From positions 3,844,001-3,908,000 of the forward strand of contig NZ_CP030033.1 in assembly GCF_003611035.1 (NCBI RefSeq): a stretch of DNA of 64,000 bases, read 5' to 3'. The translations under genes and the position numbers were made by a program. Shown one piece after another: positions 56,286-64,000 of this stretch; the stretch's first letter is position 1; every line of letters starts with the position of its first letter. Under the pieces are notes generated by a model. The model did not search any database. It saw nothing but the letters and a program-made list of their open reading frames with translations, and was not told the origin of the DNA. Source of the stretch: Cryobacterium soli. Lineage in GTDB: Bacteria; Actinomycetota; Actinomycetes; Actinomycetales; Microbacteriaceae.

Positions 56286-56663
56286 ATGACGACCCATCGG
56301 ATCAGCCTCGGTGCCATCAACCTGGAAGCCGACGACCCGGCCCTGCTCGCCGGATTCTGGGCATCCGTGACCGGGGCTACGCCGTCGCCGGGAGGCGCGA
56401 GCTCGTACCTGCCGCAGGCCGGGCCGGACGGGTTCGCGATGTTCTTCCAGCCGCGCACCGCACCGCGGCCGCCGCACCAGACGACCCACCTCGACCTCAC
56501 GGTGCCGTGGGGGTCCCGGGCACGCGAGGTCGAGCGCCTCATCGGCCTCGGGGCCGCCTTCAAGTGGGATGTGCTCAAGGAGTTCGCCCACGTGCAGTGG
56601 ACCACGCTCGCCGACCCCGAGGGCAACCTCTTCTGCGTGGCCGAGCACCCGCCGCAGGCCTGA
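56286..56663 (+). CDS. VOC (glyoxalase-like) superfamily protein
   Basis: A 125-residue vicinal oxygen chelate fold protein with two beta-alpha-beta-beta-beta modules: ISLGAINLEADDPALLAGFWASVTG, then HLDLTV and ADPEGNLFCVAEHPP. The family's terminal DPEGNLFCV motif is present; a metal ligand set cannot be confirmed (H in THLDLTV and E in CVAEH are candidates). Likely a small resistance, glyoxalase or binding protein; the substrate is unknown. It is flanked at 60 and 30 bases by two copies of a structured repeat, which makes it look like a cassette. Confidence 0.85.
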   Translation: MTTHRISLGAINLEADDPALLAGFWASVTGATPSPGGASSYLPQAGPDGFAMFFQPRTAPRPPHQTTHLDLTVPWGSRAREVERLIGLGAAFKWDVLKEFAHVQWTTLADPEGNLFCVAEHPPQA

Positions 56664-56691
56664 TCGCTCTCCGCGGCCGCGCTGATGCACG

Positions 56692-56770
56692 GTTAGAAGG
56701 ACTTCGCGAGTTTCTGAGGACCTTCCGGCCGCGGGGGTCCTCTTGAACTCACTATTGCCTCTCTTTAGGC
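56692..56770. repeat. Structured repeat copy 2, downstream of the VOC gene
   Basis: It begins TTAGAAGGACTTCGCGAG and ends TTGCCTCTCTTTAGGC. It contains the strong hairpin GAGGACC/GGTCCTC. Relative to copy 1, paired positions change together in part (GGAC/GTCC here, GGA/TCC there). It starts about 28 bases after the VOC stop, so it could act as its terminator. Confidence 0.5.
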
Positions 56771-56890
56771 ACCGCCAGGGCCTGTGCCGCGAACGCGTGG
56801 AGCGCGGGGTGACACTAGGAGTATGGACGTAGCGAAGCGCTGGAGTGCGCGGGCAGGCACGGTGGCGGCCCTGGTACGGGGAGGAGCGCA

Positions 56891-57358
56891 ATGACCGTGT
56901 TCAGTGCGGGCATCCTGTTGTATCGGGTGACGGATGCCGGGGAGCTGCAAGTGTGGATCGCGCACATGGGTGGCCCATTCTGGGCGCGCAAGGATGCCGC
57001 AGCGTGGTCGATCCCCAAGGGGGAGTACGAGCCGGGGGAAGATCCGTTCACGGTGGCCAGGCGTGAGTTCGAGGAGGAGATCGGCGTTCCCGCTCCGGCC
57101 GCGGACTACGCGCAGCTGGGGGTGTTCCGGCAGCCCTCGGGGAAGGTGGTGACGGTGTTCGCCGCCCGTACCGACCTCGCCGTGGAGAAGGTGACGAGCA
57201 ACACCTTCGACCTCGAGTGGCCCAGGGGATCGGGCACGATCAAGCAGTTCCCCGAGATCGACGATGCCCGCTGGGTGAGTATTCCGCAGGCGCGGGAGAA
57301 GCTGGTGAAGGGGCAGGTGGCGGTGCTCGGGGCGCTCGCCGAGTTGCTCGGACACTGA
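56891..57358 (+). CDS. Nudix hydrolase
   Basis: A 155-residue Nudix protein. The Nudix box G-x5-E-x7-REU-x-EE-x-GU is intact at residues 44-66 (GEYEPGEDPFTVARREFEEE then IGV), so metal binding and pyrophosphohydrolase activity are expected. The substrate (NDP-sugar, dNTP, mRNA cap-like or NAD-type) cannot be read. The N-terminus begins TVFSAGILLYRVTDAGELQVW, as in the MutT/NUDT group; length is standard. The ATG at 56891 follows GGGGAGGAGCGCA, an excellent ribosome site. It converges with a small membrane-associated protein gene. Confidence 0.92.
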   Translation: MTVFSAGILLYRVTDAGELQVWIAHMGGPFWARKDAAAWSIPKGEYEPGEDPFTVARREFEEEIGVPAPAADYAQLGVFRQPSGKVVTVFAARTDLAVEKVTSNTFDLEWPRGSGTIKQFPEIDDARWVSIPQAREKLVKGQVAVLGALAELLGH

Positions 57359-57386
57359 GCGCACACCGAACCTGAGCGCACAGAAA

Positions 57387-57431
57387 AACCGGGTGGCAGC
57401 ATCCGTGTGTAGTGAATGAGGCCACCCGGTT
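57387..57431 (-). terminator. Intrinsic terminator between convergent genes
   Basis: A perfect 11-base stem, AACCGGGTGGC (57387-57397) with GCCACCCGGTT (57421-57431). On the minus strand it is followed by TTTTTCTG, a classic intrinsic terminator for the gene ending at 57465; it may also stop the Nudix transcript. Confidence 0.75.
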
Positions 57432-57464
57432 CGGTGACGGGCCGTGGTGGCGGCCCTGGGCCGG

Positions 57465-57752
57465 CTAGCGGCGGCGCGAGACGATCGTGCCGACGATCGC
57501 GAGGGCGACCGACGCGATGGTGAGCACCAGGGCCGGGTTGCGCTTGTAGGCCGCGGTGATCTTGTCGAGCGTCTCGTGCGCCGTCGCGATGACGGTGTCG
57601 GCGGTCTTGTCGAGGTCGAGGTCGCTGACGGCCGACTTGACGGTGGAGACGGTGTCGTCGATGGCGTGGCGGGCCTGCTCGGCGAGGTCGGTGGCCTTGT
57701 CGGCGGCGTCCTCGGCGAGGTGCTGGGCCTGCTGGGCGGTGTTGTCAGTCAT
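57465..57752 (-). CDS. Amphipathic helical protein with C-terminal membrane helix
   Basis: A 95-residue protein. Residues 1-60 are alanine-rich amphipathic helices (QQAQHLAEDAADKATDLAEQARHAIDDTVSTVKSA); residues 72-90 form a membrane helix (PALVLTIASVALAIVGTIV) and the tail is SRRR. The pattern recalls DUF3618/YtxH-type envelope stress proteins. It follows the 68-residue basic membrane protein gene on the same strand by 59 bases, so the two may be expressed together. Function unknown. Confidence 0.7.
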   Translation of the reverse strand: MTDNTAQQAQHLAEDAADKATDLAEQARHAIDDTVSTVKSAVSDLDLDKTADTVIATAHETLDKITAAYKRNPALVLTIASVALAIVGTIVSRRR

Positions 57753-57811
57753 GGGTGTCCTTTCGGGCGAGGGGTCGGGATCGGGCGGTTCAGGGCGACG
57801 CGGCGAACGGC

Positions 57812-58018
57812 TTAGCGGTGAACGGCCTTGGTGATCTTCTTCGCGTTGCGGCTGGCCAGCTTGTGGGTGCGGGCGCGAGCCTTCTTCACGGTCGGGTCGT
57901 TCCATGCCTTCTTGGCGTTCCGACGGATCTGCTTGTAGCGGCCGCGGCCTGCCTTGGCTCCGATGAAGTACGCGGCGAAGGCGATGGCGGCGGTGAAGAG
58001 GAGGCGTAGAGCGGTCAT
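57812..58018 (-). CDS. Small basic membrane-anchored protein (paralogue 2)
   Basis: A 68-residue protein with one N-terminal membrane helix (RLLFTAAIAFAAYFIGAKAG) and a strongly basic tail (KKARARTHKLASRNAKKI). It has the same length, layout and ending as the protein at 27196-27402. It starts a two-gene set with the helical membrane protein at 57465. Possibly a YtxH-like envelope protein; function unknown. Confidence 0.7.
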   Translation of the reverse strand: MTALRLLFTAAIAFAAYFIGAKAGRGRYKQIRRNAKKAWNDPTVKKARARTHKLASRNAKKITKAVHR

Positions 58019-58232
58019 GGTGGCCTGCTTTCTGGGTGCGGTGGACGCGGACGTGTCAACGCAAGCGTGTGGCGAGGACGGGCGTGATCGCCGCAGTGCC
58101 GCAGTGATTGGCCCGCCCTCACTACTGAGAGGGGCGCAGCGGCCGAATCGTCACGGAATTGCCTGACATTCGGTGCACACGCGCAGGTACGGGCGTCGTG
58201 GGCACCGTCGGGACGCTTAGTGCGGTGCAGAC

Positions 58233-58427
58233 CTAGGTGTGCGAGCGCTTTCGGACGACCACCATGATGCTCGTAACCAGCCCGACCAGGATGAGGGCGA
58301 GGCTCAGGAGCCAGAACAAGGCCGCGACACCCGAGAACACCGGGATCTGACCGAGGAGCAGAACGGCCGACGCGAGAAGTGCGGCGATGGCGGGCACGGT
58401 GCGCAATGTCAGGTGGACCCGGTTCAT
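58233..58427 (-). CDS. Small membrane protein (64 aa)
   Basis: A 64-residue protein with two hydrophobic segments (TVPAIAALLASAVLLLGQI and ALFWLLSLALILVGLVTSIMVVV) and a basic tail (RKRSHT). GAGGAGCC precedes the ATG. No family recognised. It lies alone between the small basic protein gene and the debranching-enzyme gene. Confidence 0.65.
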   Translation of the reverse strand: MNRVHLTLRTVPAIAALLASAVLLLGQIPVFSGVAALFWLLSLALILVGLVTSIMVVVRKRSHT

Positions 58428-58512
58428 GTGGCTCCTCTGCTGTTGAGAGTCACCTTACAGCCCGGCTGGCGGGCGCGTGGCCGGTTCAGAGGAGGTGTCC
58501 GTGGCGGTGTGC

Positions 58513-58615
58513 GCACAACCCCTGCAATTCTGCCGGCGCCACGGTCGCGGGCCCGGAATTCCGGGTCACCGCAGCGCATCCGTTGCCGGGCTCTGGAGAA
58601 TTGCAGGAGTTATGC
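58513..58615. repeat. Palindromic repeat, family B, copy 3
   Basis: 103 bases. The ends GCACAACCCCTGCAATT and AATTGCAGGAGTTATGC are inverted copies with few mismatches; the inner palindrome is CCCGGAATTCCGGG. It is the most regular copy of the family and fills the gap before the debranching-enzyme gene. Confidence 0.7.
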
Positions 58616-58646
58616 ATCGCCTCCCCGTGGAGGACGGTGGCGGGGG

Positions 58647-60725
58647 CTAGCCGACCCGCACAGTGGCGTCGGGGCGGTGCAGGGTGACCTCGCCGACCAC
58701 GGCCGGGGTGATCGGGGTGGAGAGCACCTCGCCGGTGGCCGGGTCGGGGGCCAGGCCGAGCACGGTGCCGAGCACCGCCACCGCGGCGGCGGCGGACCAG
58801 GCCTGCGGGCGGCAGGCGGCCGGATAAGCCCCAGCGGCGGTGACAGCGGATGCGGCGTCGCCGGAGTGCAGCTCGGGCATCCGGTAGTCGAAGGACTCGG
58901 CGGCGGCGAGGAGCCCGCTGATCAGCGCGCCCGCCTCGGCGCCGAAGCCGTCGCGGCCGAGGCCGGCGATCGCGATGGCGGTGTCGTGGGTCCACACCGA
59001 GCCGCCGTGGTAGCTCACCGGCCAGTAGCCGGCCGAGTCGGTGGACATGGTGCGCAGGCCGTACCCGGAGTTGAGCTCGGGGGAGACCAGCCGGGCGGCG
59101 ACGAGGGCGGCTTCCTCGGCGGAGAGCAGGCCGGTGCCGAGCAGGTGGCCGATATTGCTGGTCACGGTGTCGACCGGGCGCTTGAACGCATCCAGTGCCA
59201 CGGCCGGGTAGCGGCCCTCGGCCGAGTCGATCCAGAAGGATTCCCGGAACCGGGCCTTGAGGTTCTCCGCCCACGCGCGCCAGGTGTCGCCGCCGGGCCG
59301 GCCGAACGCGTCGAGCAGGGCGGCGCCGCCGATCGCGGCCTGGTAGGCGTAGGCCTGCACCTCGCAGAGCGCGATGGGGCCGTCGGCGAGGCTGCCGTCA
59401 CGCCACTGGATCGAGTCGCCGGAGTCCTTCCAGCCCTGGTTGGCCAGGCCGTGGCCGGTGCTGTCGACGTACTCCAGGAACCCGTCGCCGTCGCTGTCGC
59501 CGAAGTCACGCATCCAGGCCAGGGCCGCCTCGAGGTGCGGCAGCAGGGCCTCGACCTCGGCGTCGGCCATGCCCCAACGGTGGGCGTCGGCGAGCAGGCA
59601 GATCCACAGCGGGGTGGCGTCGACGGTGCCGTAGTACAGCGGCGGCAGTGAGACGTCTTCGCCGGGGATGGTGAACGCGGCCGGGCGCAGTTCGTGCATG
59701 ATCTTGCCGGGCTGCTCGGCGGTCTCGTCGTTGACCTCGGTGCCCTGCAGCTCGGCGAGGATGCGCAGCGTGGAGGCGGCCAGCTCGGTGCCCAGCGGCA
59801 GCAGGAACCGGGCGGCCCAGATCGAGTCGCGGCCGAACAGGGTGAAGAACCACGGGGCGCCGGCGGCCAGGAACGGTTCCTCCGGGCGGGCGGTGGTGGC
59901 CATCCGCAGGCCGGAGAGGTCCTCCAACGCCTTCTGCACCCAGCGGCCCAGCCGGGCGTCGCCGGACTGCACCGACACGCCCGCCCACTCGGGCAGCCCG
60001 GGGGCCGCCTGCACGACGGTGGCGGAGTGGTCGATGTCGACGGTCCAGGTGACGGTGACGCTGCCGCGAGCCGGCACGGTGACCGCCCAGTTGGCGCCGA
60101 GTTCGGTGGGCCCGGGGGCGCCGACCGGGTCGGCCGAGTGCCGGCCGAGCGCCGCGGCATCCGTGCCCAGCACGCCGTCGCCGCTCACCTGCACGAGCGC
60201 CGCCACGGTGGGCGTGGTCAGGCGGAGGCCCGCATCCGTGGTCTGCACCTCGACCACCGGGGTCTCGGGCAGCTCGGCCGCCGGGAACGCGGCCCGGTCG
60301 GCCGCGCTGGCCAGACCGGCCTTGACGGTCTGCATATCGGCGAAGTCCGCCGACAGCCGCACGGCCACGGTGGTGTCGATCGGTTCGGCCAGCCCGGACT
60401 CGATGGTGACCTGCTCGGTGAGCCGGCCGGCGGTGACCGTGCGGGTGACGTGCAGTCGCAGCCGCGGGTCGGCGGTACGGTCGTCGAGGTGCCGGAGCAG
60501 CGCGGTGAACGTCATCTCACCGGCACCGCGGGCGGCCGAGCCGATCGGCTCACCGGCGGCGCCGCCGACCGACACGGTCCACCCGGAGAGGATGCGGGTG
60601 TCGGCGTGATAGAGGCCGTGGATCGGCAGGCTCGTGCGCCCGTCGGTGCCGGACCACGCCTGGGTGGGCGCGGCCAGAACGATGGCGGAATCGTGGAGCA
60701 GGGGCTGGACGGGGTGGGAAAGCAT
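58647..60725 (-). CDS. Glycogen debranching N-terminal domain protein (amylo-alpha-1,6-glucosidase-like)
   Basis: A 692-residue cytoplasmic enzyme. The N-terminal 200 residues form the beta-rich glycogen-debranching N-terminal domain (LPIHGLYHADTRILSGWTV). From about residue 260 an (alpha/alpha)6 barrel follows, with the typical stretches AGAPWFFTLFGRDSIWAARFLLPLGTELAASTLRIL, PPLYYGTVDATPLWICLLADA and TMSTDSAGYWPVSYHGGSVWTHDTAIAI. Such proteins cleave alpha-1,6 or related glucosidic bonds; the substrate is inferred. It follows the two ABC permease genes on the same strand by 64 bases, so it likely processes the imported sugar. Confidence 0.87.
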   Translation of the reverse strand: MLSHPVQPLLHDSAIVLAAPTQAWSGTDGRTSLPIHGLYHADTRILSGWTVSVGGAAGEPIGSAARGAGEMTFTALLRHLDDRTADPRLRLHVTRTVTAGRLTEQVTIESGLAEPIDTTVAVRLSADFADMQTVKAGLASAADRAAFPAAELPETPVVEVQTTDAGLRLTTPTVAALVQVSGDGVLGTDAAALGRHSADPVGAPGPTELGANWAVTVPARGSVTVTWTVDIDHSATVVQAAPGLPEWAGVSVQSGDARLGRWVQKALEDLSGLRMATTARPEEPFLAAGAPWFFTLFGRDSIWAARFLLPLGTELAASTLRILAELQGTEVNDETAEQPGKIMHELRPAAFTIPGEDVSLPPLYYGTVDATPLWICLLADAHRWGMADAEVEALLPHLEAALAWMRDFGDSDGDGFLEYVDSTGHGLANQGWKDSGDSIQWRDGSLADGPIALCEVQAYAYQAAIGGAALLDAFGRPGGDTWRAWAENLKARFRESFWIDSAEGRYPAVALDAFKRPVDTVTSNIGHLLGTGLLSAEEAALVAARLVSPELNSGYGLRTMSTDSAGYWPVSYHGGSVWTHDTAIAIAGLGRDGFGAEAGALISGLLAAAESFDYRMPELHSGDAASAVTAAGAYPAACRPQAWSAAAAVAVLGTVLGLAPDPATGEVLSTPITPAVVGEVTLHRPDATVRVG

Positions 60726-60789
60726 GAGTGAGGTACGACTCCAGTGGTGTTGTGGTGCGGATCCGGGGAAACGAAGTGGGGAGGAGCGG

Positions 60790-61698
60790 CTACTCCTTCA
60801 CGGCCCCGTCGGTGGTGTTCATGATGCGTTTCTGGAAGATGAAGAACATCACCGCCACCGGGATGGTCATGATCGCCGCCGCGGCCAGCTTGAGCGGGTA
60901 CTGCGTGCCCTGGCTCAGCTGCCCGGAGGCCAGCGACGCGACGCCCTTGGTGAGCGTGGTGAGTTCGGGCGATTGGGTGGCCACGATGAAGTGCGACAGC
61001 TCGTTCCAGGAGCCCTGGAACGACAGGATGATGATGGTCACCAGCGCCGGCCGGGCCATCGGCAGCACGATCGACCAGAACACCCGGAAGGTGCCGGCGC
61101 CGTCGATGCGGGCCTGCTCCTCGACGCTGGCGGGGATGGACTCAAAGAAGTTCTTCATGATGAACACGCCCGCGGCATCGGTGAGCAGCGGCACGATCAT
61201 GGCCACGTAGGTGTCGTAGATGCCCAGCTGGTTGATCACCAGGAACTTGGGGATCAGCAGCACCACACCGGGCACGCTCATCACGGCGATGAGCAGCGCG
61301 AAGATCACGTTGCGGCCCCGGAAGTGCAGCCGGGCCAACGCATACCCGGCCAGGGAGTTGAAGAACACCCGGCCGAGGGTGACGAAGACCGTGACGATGG
61401 CGGAGTTCTGGAACCAGACCGGGAAGTCCGAGTTGAGGAACAACTTCTCGTACGCGGCCGACGACCAGGTGGCCGGAATCAGCGACATCGGATTGCTCGC
61501 GGCTTCGGCATCCGTCTTGAACGACGTGGCGACCTGCACCAGGAACGGGGCGATGTAGATGATCGCGAGCACGATCAGGATGGCGTAGAGCAGCGACCGG
61601 CCGGCGACGGCGGAGGTGGGCAGCTGCGGCCGGCTCAGGGTGCGCAGCCGCTGGGAGGGGGAGCTGGGCTTCACTCGGGCGCGTGCGGTGGTGCTCAT
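60790..61698 (-). CDS. Carbohydrate ABC transporter permease (MalG type)
   Basis: A 302-residue inner-membrane permease of the MalG/CUT1 class, with six hydrophobic segments. The EAA loop is EEQARIDGAGTFRVFWSIVL, the coupling site for an ATPase (usually MsiK, encoded elsewhere; no ATPase gene is nearby). The basic N-terminal tail is longer than usual. Its start overlaps the MalF-type gene stop by four bases, so the two are translated together. It works with the lipoprotein at 62796 to import an oligosaccharide. Confidence 0.92.
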   Translation of the reverse strand: MSTTARARVKPSSPSQRLRTLSRPQLPTSAVAGRSLLYAILIVLAIIYIAPFLVQVATSFKTDAEAASNPMSLIPATWSSAAYEKLFLNSDFPVWFQNSAIVTVFVTLGRVFFNSLAGYALARLHFRGRNVIFALLIAVMSVPGVVLLIPKFLVINQLGIYDTYVAMIVPLLTDAAGVFIMKNFFESIPASVEEQARIDGAGTFRVFWSIVLPMARPALVTIIILSFQGSWNELSHFIVATQSPELTTLTKGVASLASGQLSQGTQYPLKLAAAAIMTIPVAVMFFIFQKRIMNTTDGAVKE

Positions 61699-62789
61699 TT
61701 GGAACCTCCGTCAGTGGGGGTCTGCACGTACAGGCGCATCCGGCGGGCGGAGACGGCGCGTTCGGCCAGCAGCCAGCGCTGGAAGAGGGTGAAGACCACG
61801 ATGATCACGAACAGGATGAACGCGATGGCGGCGCCCTGGCCCCACGCCTGGTTGGTGAACGCGGTTTGGTAGGAGAGGTAGGCCGGGGTGAGCGTGGTCT
61901 TGCCCGGACCACCCTGGGTGCCCGTGTAGATCTGGTCGAACACCTGCCAGGCGCCGATCAGGCCCAGGGTGAGCACGGTGAACAGCGTCGGACGCAACTG
62001 GGGGAGGGTGACCCGCCAGAAGCGCTGCCAGCCGTTGGCACCGTCCATCATGGCCGCTTCCACGACGTCGCCGCTGAGGTTCTGCAGCGCCGCGATGAAG
62101 AGCAGCATGAACGTGCCGCTGGTGGTGAACACGGCCATCAGGATGAACGCGCTCATGGCCACGGATGGCCCGGCGAGCCACTCCCAGAAGGAGATGCCGA
62201 GAAAGGAGTTGCCGGTGAGAGCCGCCGGGCCCGTCTGCACGCCGAAGACCCGGAGGATGTTGTGCAGCACGCCGCTGGGGTCGTTGAACCAGTTAGGCCC
62301 GTTCACGCCGATGAAGGAGAGCAGCTTGTTCACCGCGCCGGTGGAGCTGAACAGGAACAGCCAGAGCACGGTGATGGCGACCGAGCTGGTGACCGACGGG
62401 AAATAGAACGCGGTGCGGAAGAACCCGCGACCGCGCAGGATCGCCCGGTTCACCAGCACGGCCAGGAACAACGAGAGCATGGTCTGGATCGGCACGACCA
62501 GGAGCACGTACCAGGCGTTGTTACGCAGGGCCGTGCCGAAGTCCTGCTCGGCCAGACCGCCGCCGCCCAGCAGGGCGGAGTAGTTGTCCATGCCCACGAA
62601 CGACACCGTGCCGGCGAAGGGGCTGCCGCGGCCGTTCCAGTCGGAGAAGCTCACCCAGAGGGCCATCAGCACCGGGATGACCAGGAACATGCCGAGGAGG
62701 ATGATCATCGGGGCGGTGAACAGCCACCCCGAGGCGGCCTCGCCGCCCCGGATTCCGGAGCGGCGAGACGTGCGAGCAGGTGTCGTCAT
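61695..62789 (-). CDS. Carbohydrate ABC transporter permease (MalF type)
   Basis: A 364-residue inner-membrane permease with the EAA loop EAAMMDGANGWQRFWRVTLP. It has a periplasm-side loop (RGSPFAGTVSFVGMDNYSALLGGGG) typical of MalF-like CUT1 permeases. It pairs with the MalG-type protein whose gene overlaps it by four bases and begins six bases after the binding-protein gene stop, so the three form an operon. No ATPase gene is in the operon. Confidence 0.92.
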   Translation of the reverse strand: MTTPARTSRRSGIRGGEAASGWLFTAPMIILLGMFLVIPVLMALWVSFSDWNGRGSPFAGTVSFVGMDNYSALLGGGGLAEQDFGTALRNNAWYVLLVVPIQTMLSLFLAVLVNRAILRGRGFFRTAFYFPSVTSSVAITVLWLFLFSSTGAVNKLLSFIGVNGPNWFNDPSGVLHNILRVFGVQTGPAALTGNSFLGISFWEWLAGPSVAMSAFILMAVFTTSGTFMLLFIAALQNLSGDVVEAAMMDGANGWQRFWRVTLPQLRPTLFTVLTLGLIGAWQVFDQIYTGTQGGPGKTTLTPAYLSYQTAFTNQAWGQGAAIAFILFVIIVVFTLFQRWLLAERAVSARRMRLYVQTPTDGGSK

Positions 62790-62795
62790 GGCGAA

Positions 62796-64000
62796 CTACT
62801 TCAGCAGTGCTTCGAGGTTCTTCTGCGTGGAGTCGAGGATGGTCTGCGCATCCCCGGTCTTGAGCGACTCGAGCTGTGCGTTGAGGTCACTCACGACATC
62901 CGCTGAACCCTGCAGGTTGGGCACGCCCTTGGCGTAGTCGGCCCCGGCAAGGAAGGGCACCAGGGTGGGGTTGGCGCTCTTCCACTCCTCGGCGGCGGAC
63001 TGGATGGACGGCATCGGGCCGAACTCCTCGGAGAAGGTCAGCTGGGCGTCCTTGCTGGTGAGCTGTTCGACGAGGTCGAGCGCGGCGGCCTGGTTGGGGC
63101 TGTCGGCGGCGATGCCCCAGCAGTTGGTGAACTGCAGGGTGCCCTTGCCCTCCGGGCCCGCGGGGAGCTCGGCGACCGTGTAGTTCACGTCGGGGAAGTC
63201 GTTCGTCATGGCCCCGGTGATCCAATTGCCCTCGATGGTCATGGCGGACAGCTGCTTACCGAACGCCTCGCCGCCCCAGCCCGCGCCGAGCTCGGTGGCG
63301 TACTTCATCACGCCGTCTTTGAGCAGGGTCTGCGCGTACTCGAGTCCTTCGACGCTCTCCGGGCTGTTCGCGGTGGCCTCGGTGCTGTCCTCGTTCATCA
63401 GGTTGCCGCCGGCCTGGGCCATGAAGGCGCCGAGACGGGCGTATTCGCCGCCGATGCCCAGGCCCACCTGGGTGTCGGTGGTGAGGGTCTTGGCCACGGT
63501 GGCGAGTTCATCCCAGGTGGTGGGGATGTCGGCATCCGTGAGGCCGGCCGCCGCCCAGAGGTCGGTGTTGATGATCAGCTGCAGGGTGGAGAAGTCCTTC
63601 GGGGCGCAGTAGAACTCGCCGTCGTAGGTGAAGGAGCTGACCAGGCTCGGATAGAAGTCGTCCTTGTTGGCCAGGTCGTCGCCGTAGGGGAGCAGCGAGC
63701 CGTTCGACGCGTAGCCGGCGAGGGCATCCGTGGAAAGGTAGAAGACGTCGGCCGGCTTCTGCGCGGCGAAGCCCTGGGCGAGCTGCTGGTTGAGGTCGCT
63801 GGCGACACTGACCTTCGCCTCGGTGCCCGAGTCCTTGGACCAGGCGGCGACGGCCTCGTTGACTGCGGCGGTCTCGGCGTCGCCGCTCGAGCCGATCAAA
63901 ACCGTGAGGCCCTTCGAGGAATCGCTGGTGAGTTCGCCGTCGGTGGAGCCGGCGCTGTCGCCGAAACCCGACCCGGAACCACATGCGCTGAGAGTGAGGG
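62796..64000 (-). CDS. Sugar ABC transporter substrate-binding lipoprotein, 5' end cut off
   Basis: At least 400 residues; the gene runs past the right edge, so the start and most of the signal peptide are not visible. The end of the signal peptide is seen: the lipobox LSAC, with its cysteine codon at 63981-63983 (minus strand), followed by a Gly/Ser-rich linker, so it is a membrane-anchored binding protein. The mature part is typical of the extracellular solute-binding family 1: FAAQKPADVFYLSTDALAGY, DVFYLS, TDADIPTTWDELATVAKTL, ALDLVEQLTSKDAQLTFSEEFGPMPSI. It captures the sugar for the MalF/MalG permeases encoded downstream. Confidence 0.9.
   Translation of the reverse strand, partial: LTLSACGSGSGFGDSAGSTDGELTSDSSKGLTVLIGSSGDAETAAVNEAVAAWSKDSGTEAKVSVASDLNQQLAQGFAAQKPADVFYLSTDALAGYASNGSLLPYGDDLANKDDFYPSLVSSFTYDGEFYCAPKDFSTLQLIINTDLWAAAGLTDADIPTTWDELATVAKTLTTDTQVGLGIGGEYARLGAFMAQAGGNLMNEDSTEATANSPESVEGLEYAQTLLKDGVMKYATELGAGWGGEAFGKQLSAMTIEGNWITGAMTNDFPDVNYTVAELPAGPEGKGTLQFTNCWGIAADSPNQAAALDLVEQLTSKDAQLTFSEEFGPMPSIQSAAEEWKSANPTLVPFLAGADYAKGVPNLQGSADVVSDLNAQLESLKTGDAQTILDSTQKNLEALLK

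Noticed and set aside
1..64000. tRNA, rRNA or integrase genes that would mark the island's insertion site
   Set aside because: None was recognised by eye; a tRNAscan and integrase profile search would be needed to exclude them.

Overview
The window is high-GC DNA with the coding style of an actinobacterium, most likely a member of Microbacteriaceae. The signs are the dense GC-ending codons, many GTG or TTG starts, HxlR and ROK regulators, a DrrAB-type ABC pair, an EF-G2-like factor and MalFG-type sugar importers. The genus is an inference; there is no rRNA or tRNA gene to settle it. Apart from one stretch, the DNA looks like ordinary chromosome.

Left part (about 1-16060): an NmrA-type reductase is followed by a visibly more AT-rich block with different codon use, ending inside the broken gene deoC. 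It reads as a defence island. It holds a four-transmembrane orphan, a tight operon of SNF2/PLD-like helicase, DUF4391 protein, type III-like DNA methyltransferase (Mod) and type III-like restriction helicase-nuclease (Res), then a fused DUF262-DUF1524 (GmrSD-like) type IV restriction protein, and last a stand-alone reverse transcriptase with an intact YADD centre. The reverse transcriptase is preceded by 331 bases of non-coding DNA containing several inverted repeats. This gene and its leader are the best candidates for a little-described system here. No integrase was seen.

16062-22390: a sugar module. The deoC remnant and a transketolase are divergent from a ROK regulator, followed by ascorbate-type PTS IIA, IIB and IIC. 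A 24-base imperfect palindrome lies in the tkt/ROK gap and again before IIA, which suggests one ROK regulon. The substrate is not identifiable, and the broken deoC may have disabled part of the pathway.

22391-31870: small redox genes with regulators (TetR/oxidoreductase, RidA/HxlR), a DnaJ-domain membrane protein, small proteins, a strip of gene fragments (27.7-28.2 kb), a DUF916-like/WxL-like cell-surface pair and a second zinc-less MDR oxidoreductase. A 200-base copy of the 3' end of the RidA gene lies 2.4 kb away in direct orientation, framing the TetR/oxidoreductase cassette.

31871-44760: four consecutive stem-loops in one intergenic gap, a large secreted protein, a DUF2256/DUF3253 protein, a HepT-MntA toxin-antitoxin module with a helix-turn-helix fused to the antitoxin, a tandem pair of POT peptide transporters, an IS110 transposase remnant, a PutP-type symporter, and an FMN reductase/HxlR pair with two matching palindromes.

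44789-64000: a multi-PAS GGDEF-EAL protein, an EF-G2-like GTPase, a SOUL protein, methionine aminopeptidase beside an XRE regulator, a four-gene operon (RHH-type regulator, DUF4097 protein, DrrA, DrrB) with phased operators, a VOC protein flanked by two copies of a structured repeat, a Nudix hydrolase, small envelope proteins, and a carbohydrate ABC importer with a glycogen-debranching-like enzyme. The binding-protein gene runs off the right edge.

Two families of dispersed GC-rich palindromic repeats occupy many intergenic gaps.
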